Of a stretch of 7,101 bases of DNA, positions 5,795-7,101 are shown one piece after another. How positions within the stretch are numbered: position 1 is the stretch's first letter; every line of letters begins with the position of its first letter. Origin of the DNA: Sulfurimonas autotrophica (GTDB lineage Bacteria; Campylobacterota; Campylobacteria; Campylobacterales; Sulfurimonadaceae); contig DQUE01000050.1 in the NCBI GenBank assembly GCA_015662405.1, positions 1 through 7,101 on the forward strand, read 5' to 3'. The notes beneath the pieces are model-generated. The model was not told where the DNA came from. It made no database searches and saw only the letters and a list, made by a program, of their open reading frames with translations. The translations under genes and the position numbers were made by a program.

Positions 5795-6049
5795 TTAAGG
5801 CTCTTTTGTAGTTGTATAAATAAAGCTAAAAACTTCTGCAATTGCCTTGTACATTTGAGGGGGTATCTCTTTGTCGAGTTCGACTTTTGATAAAAGCTCT
5901 ATTAAATCTTCATCTTTTTTTAAAGGCACACCATTCTCTTTTGCTATTTGTATGATTTTTTGTGCCGTTTTTCCTTCGCCTTTAGCACTTACGACTGGAG
6001 CTTGATTTTTTTCTTTGTTATATTGGAGTGCGACTGCTTTTTTTTTCAT
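5795..6049 (-). CDS. flhX: Stand-alone FlhB C-terminal domain protein, FlhX-like (84 aa)
   Basis: The whole protein corresponds to the part of FlhB/YscU lying after the self-cleaved NPTH site: KAVALQYNKEKNQAPVVSAKG at 4-24 matches the family's AVAL-Y----AP-VVAKG core, followed by the IAKENGVPL helix-turn (35-43), L53, and EIPPQMYKAIAEVFSFIY (61-78). The N-terminal membrane half and the NPTH cleavage motif are absent; the protein starts (MKKK) where PTH would be, so this is a natural fragment and not a truncation. In FlhB this domain switches the flagellar export gate from hook to filament substrates. Stand-alone versions are known in Helicobacter (FlhX, HP1575) and Bacillus (YlqH), and the Helicobacter one can supply the cleaved FlhB fragment. 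Its ATG overlaps the stop of the FliK-like gene (ATGA, 6046-6049), and there is no strong ribosome binding site, which suggests coupled translation. An A9 run forms codons 2-4. Confidence 0.85.
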   Translation of the reverse strand: MKKKAVALQYNKEKNQAPVVSAKGEGKTAQKIIQIAKENGVPLKKDEDLIELLSKVELDKEIPPQMYKAIAEVFSFIYTTTKEP

Positions 6050-6978
6050 GCTTTGACTTCAAACCCCATCTGCAAGCTATCATCTTTTTGTGTGTCATAC
6101 TCATTCTGTTTTATCTTTATAAAGCGAATCTCTTTTGGTATGATGTTTCCATGGATGAGTTGTTTTTTTAGGGTTGGTAGTTTTTTTTGCAAGAGTGATT
6201 GCAACTCTTCACTCTTAGTGTTGATATTTATGCTGAGTTGGTTGTTGTTAAAGAGTGCGAGTCGTAAATTGAGCTCTCCATAACTTTTGAGATTGAGATG
6301 AATATCGCAAAAAAACTTCTCATCTTTAGCATTTTTTATAGTGATATTGCCCTCTTGTAGATCTTTCCATTCGTAGGGAATATAAAAAGATGATGCATTT
6401 GAGAGGTGAGATACAAGTTGATTGTAATCAATTTGCAATAAAATTTTATCTATTGTTTTGAGTATTTCGAGTTTTTGGGGATTAGATGTGTTGTGTAATT
6501 CATTTTGTGCTTTGAGCAAAATAGCTTTGATGTCAGAGGTAAAAAGCTCTTTTGGATTTTGTCCATTTTTTATGTTTGATTCTAAAAATATGCCAGAAGT
6601 TTGCACTTTTTTCTGCAACTCTTTTGGCTTGATCTCTCTTATGTCTGTTAAAAACTGCTCAAGTCGTTTTTCTAAAGAGAGAAGAGTCTTGTCCTGTTTG
6701 AGCAGTTGAATCAGCTCTTGAAGGGTGGTATTGGCACTTGAGAGACTCTTTAGAGTGGGATTATTTTGTAACAGTTGCAAGAGGAGTCTGTTTTGTGTTG
6801 AATTTGCTTCACAAGAGTGTTTTAGCAGGCTATCTAAGATGTCGCCTAAGCTTTTTGACTGGGTAAGTTTTTGCAACGCATCAGGTGATGCACTTTTGAG
6901 AACTTCTGCTAAAGCTCTGTTTGTGTTTGGAAGGATTACATGGAATTGTTTTTCTGAGGCATTATGTAATTTTATCAT
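6046..6978 (-). CDS. FliK-like flagellar hook-length control protein (310 aa)
   Basis: The C-terminal region (about 222-290) fits the flagellar hook-length control (Flg_hook) fold: IHLNLKSYGELNLRLAL, then NQLSININTKSEELQSLL, then KKLPTLKKQLIHGNI, i.e. strand-strand-helix followed by a final strand EIRFIKIK. In FliK this domain contacts the FlhB C-terminal domain to switch export specificity once the hook reaches its length. Residues 1-200 are Leu-, Gln-, Lys- and Asn-rich, mostly helical, without membrane segments or a signal peptide, and could serve as the secreted ruler; they are shorter than in many FliK proteins. The ATGA overlap with a FlhB-C-like gene matches the expected partner. Start ATG 6978 lacks a clear ribosome binding site. 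Because the match is confined to the C-terminal fold, it may be the organism's only FliK or a paralogue, so I give no symbol. Confidence 0.7.
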   Translation of the reverse strand: MIKLHNASEKQFHVILPNTNRALAEVLKSASPDALQKLTQSKSLGDILDSLLKHSCEANSTQNRLLLQLLQNNPTLKSLSSANTTLQELIQLLKQDKTLLSLEKRLEQFLTDIREIKPKELQKKVQTSGIFLESNIKNGQNPKELFTSDIKAILLKAQNELHNTSNPQKLEILKTIDKILLQIDYNQLVSHLSNASSFYIPYEWKDLQEGNITIKNAKDEKFFCDIHLNLKSYGELNLRLALFNNNQLSININTKSEELQSLLQKKLPTLKKQLIHGNIIPKEIRFIKIKQNEYDTQKDDSLQMGFEVKA

Positions 6979-7000
6979 GGTATAAGTTTATCATACTTGA

Positions 7001-7011
7001 GTATAATATAC
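7001..7011. promoter_or_regulatory. Symmetric AT element with overlapping -10 boxes on both strands
   Basis: The 11-mer is GTATA and TATAC around a central A. It contains TATAAT on the + strand (7002-7007) and TATTAT on the - strand (7003-7008); TATACT at 7000-7005 is another - strand option. It lies 23 bases upstream of the FliK-like start and about 28 bases before the 13-codon ORF on the + strand. I see no sigma-54 (-24/-12) motif before the FliK-like gene. Confidence 0.45.
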
Positions 7012-7038
7012 AAAAAATAGTAAAAATGGGGAAAAGAT

Positions 7039-7080
7039 ATGCAAAAGATAGATTTTGAAAAATCTTTGTTGAGAAAATAG
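7039..7080 (+). CDS. 13-codon ORF at the right edge (possible leader peptide)
   Basis: ATG 7039 has a GGGGA ribosome-binding-like sequence at 7028-7032 and follows a TATAAT box at 7002-7007. It encodes MQKIDFEKSLLRK and stops at TAG 7078-7080. The stop shares one base with a GTG (7080-7082) that stays open to the window edge. It could be a leader peptide, a gene start broken by a frameshift, or chance. Confidence 0.25.
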   Translation: MQKIDFEKSLLRK

Positions 7081-7101
7081 TGAAAAAGTATCTCATGACA
7101 G
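7080..7101 (+). CDS. Possible first codons of a gene running off the right edge
   Basis: GTG 7080 followed by KKYLMT is open to the end (7 codons). The Lys-rich start could precede a signal peptide or a soluble protein. There is no good ribosome binding site; re-initiation from the overlapping TAG of the 13-codon ORF would be needed. Too short to support a product. Confidence 0.2.

Noticed and set aside
5795..6049. FlhX-like gene as a truncated pseudogene of flhB
   Set aside because: It starts cleanly at the domain border, overlaps the preceding gene as ATGA, and matches stand-alone homologues known in other bacteria.
5948..6283. 111-codon Phe/Ser/Cys-rich open frame on the + strand
   Set aside because: It is antisense to the FlhX-like and FliK-like genes, which have recognisable domains and an ATGA overlap. 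The composition is the complement of Lys/Glu-rich coding.
1..7101. CRISPR arrays, IS elements, tRNA or rRNA genes, riboswitches
   Set aside because: I found no regularly spaced repeats, transposase motifs, tRNA-like cloverleaf or long structured leader. Nearly all of the window is accounted for by genes.

Overview
The window looks like chromosomal DNA of a flagellated member of the Campylobacterota (Epsilonproteobacteria), probably a Sulfurimonas-like marine or sediment organism. This is an inference from the AT-rich composition, -10 boxes without clear -35 elements, short intergenic gaps, and the gene content: a stand-alone FlhB C-terminal domain (FlhX type), a NosL-like protein and a TauE/SafE-DsbD_2 membrane protein. 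I see no rRNA, tRNA, IS element or CRISPR array.

Left part (1-1843, + strand): a strong 16-bp inverted repeat (20-60) resembles an intrinsic terminator, although one frame through it is open and ends in an ATGA overlap with the next gene. Next comes a small HD-domain phosphohydrolase (100-576). A TATAAT box at 599-604 then precedes a tight two-gene unit: a membrane-anchored NosL-like protein with a CGM motif (631-1134), followed after one base by a polytopic GHCxGMCGG / LLPCG membrane protein (1136-1843). Together they look like a copper- or thiol-handling module for a respiratory enzyme such as cbb3 oxidase or nitrous oxide reductase. That role is inferred.

Middle (1868-5740): a LOG-family phosphoribohydrolase-like protein on the - strand converges on the membrane-protein gene with a 24-nt gap. 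It is divergent from polA. The 78 bases separating it from a 24-codon ORF contain a perfect short palindrome and -10 boxes for both directions. The 24-codon ORF sits between the promoter and polA, in polA's frame and separated from it by one stop. polA is full length, with 5'-nuclease, 3'-5' exonuclease and polymerase motifs all intact.

Right part (5795-7101): an operon on the - strand encodes a FliK-like hook-length control protein and, overlapping by ATGA, an 84-residue stand-alone FlhB C-terminal domain. The pair is a likely flagellar export-specificity module placed away from other flagellar genes. Upstream, overlapping -10 boxes in a near-symmetric AT element face both directions. To the right are a 13-codon ORF and the possible first codons of another gene.

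No wholly novel system is evident. The points most worth following are the NosL-like/DsbD_2-like pair, the FliK-like/FlhX pair, the small ORF before polA, and the contradictory signals in the first 100 bases.
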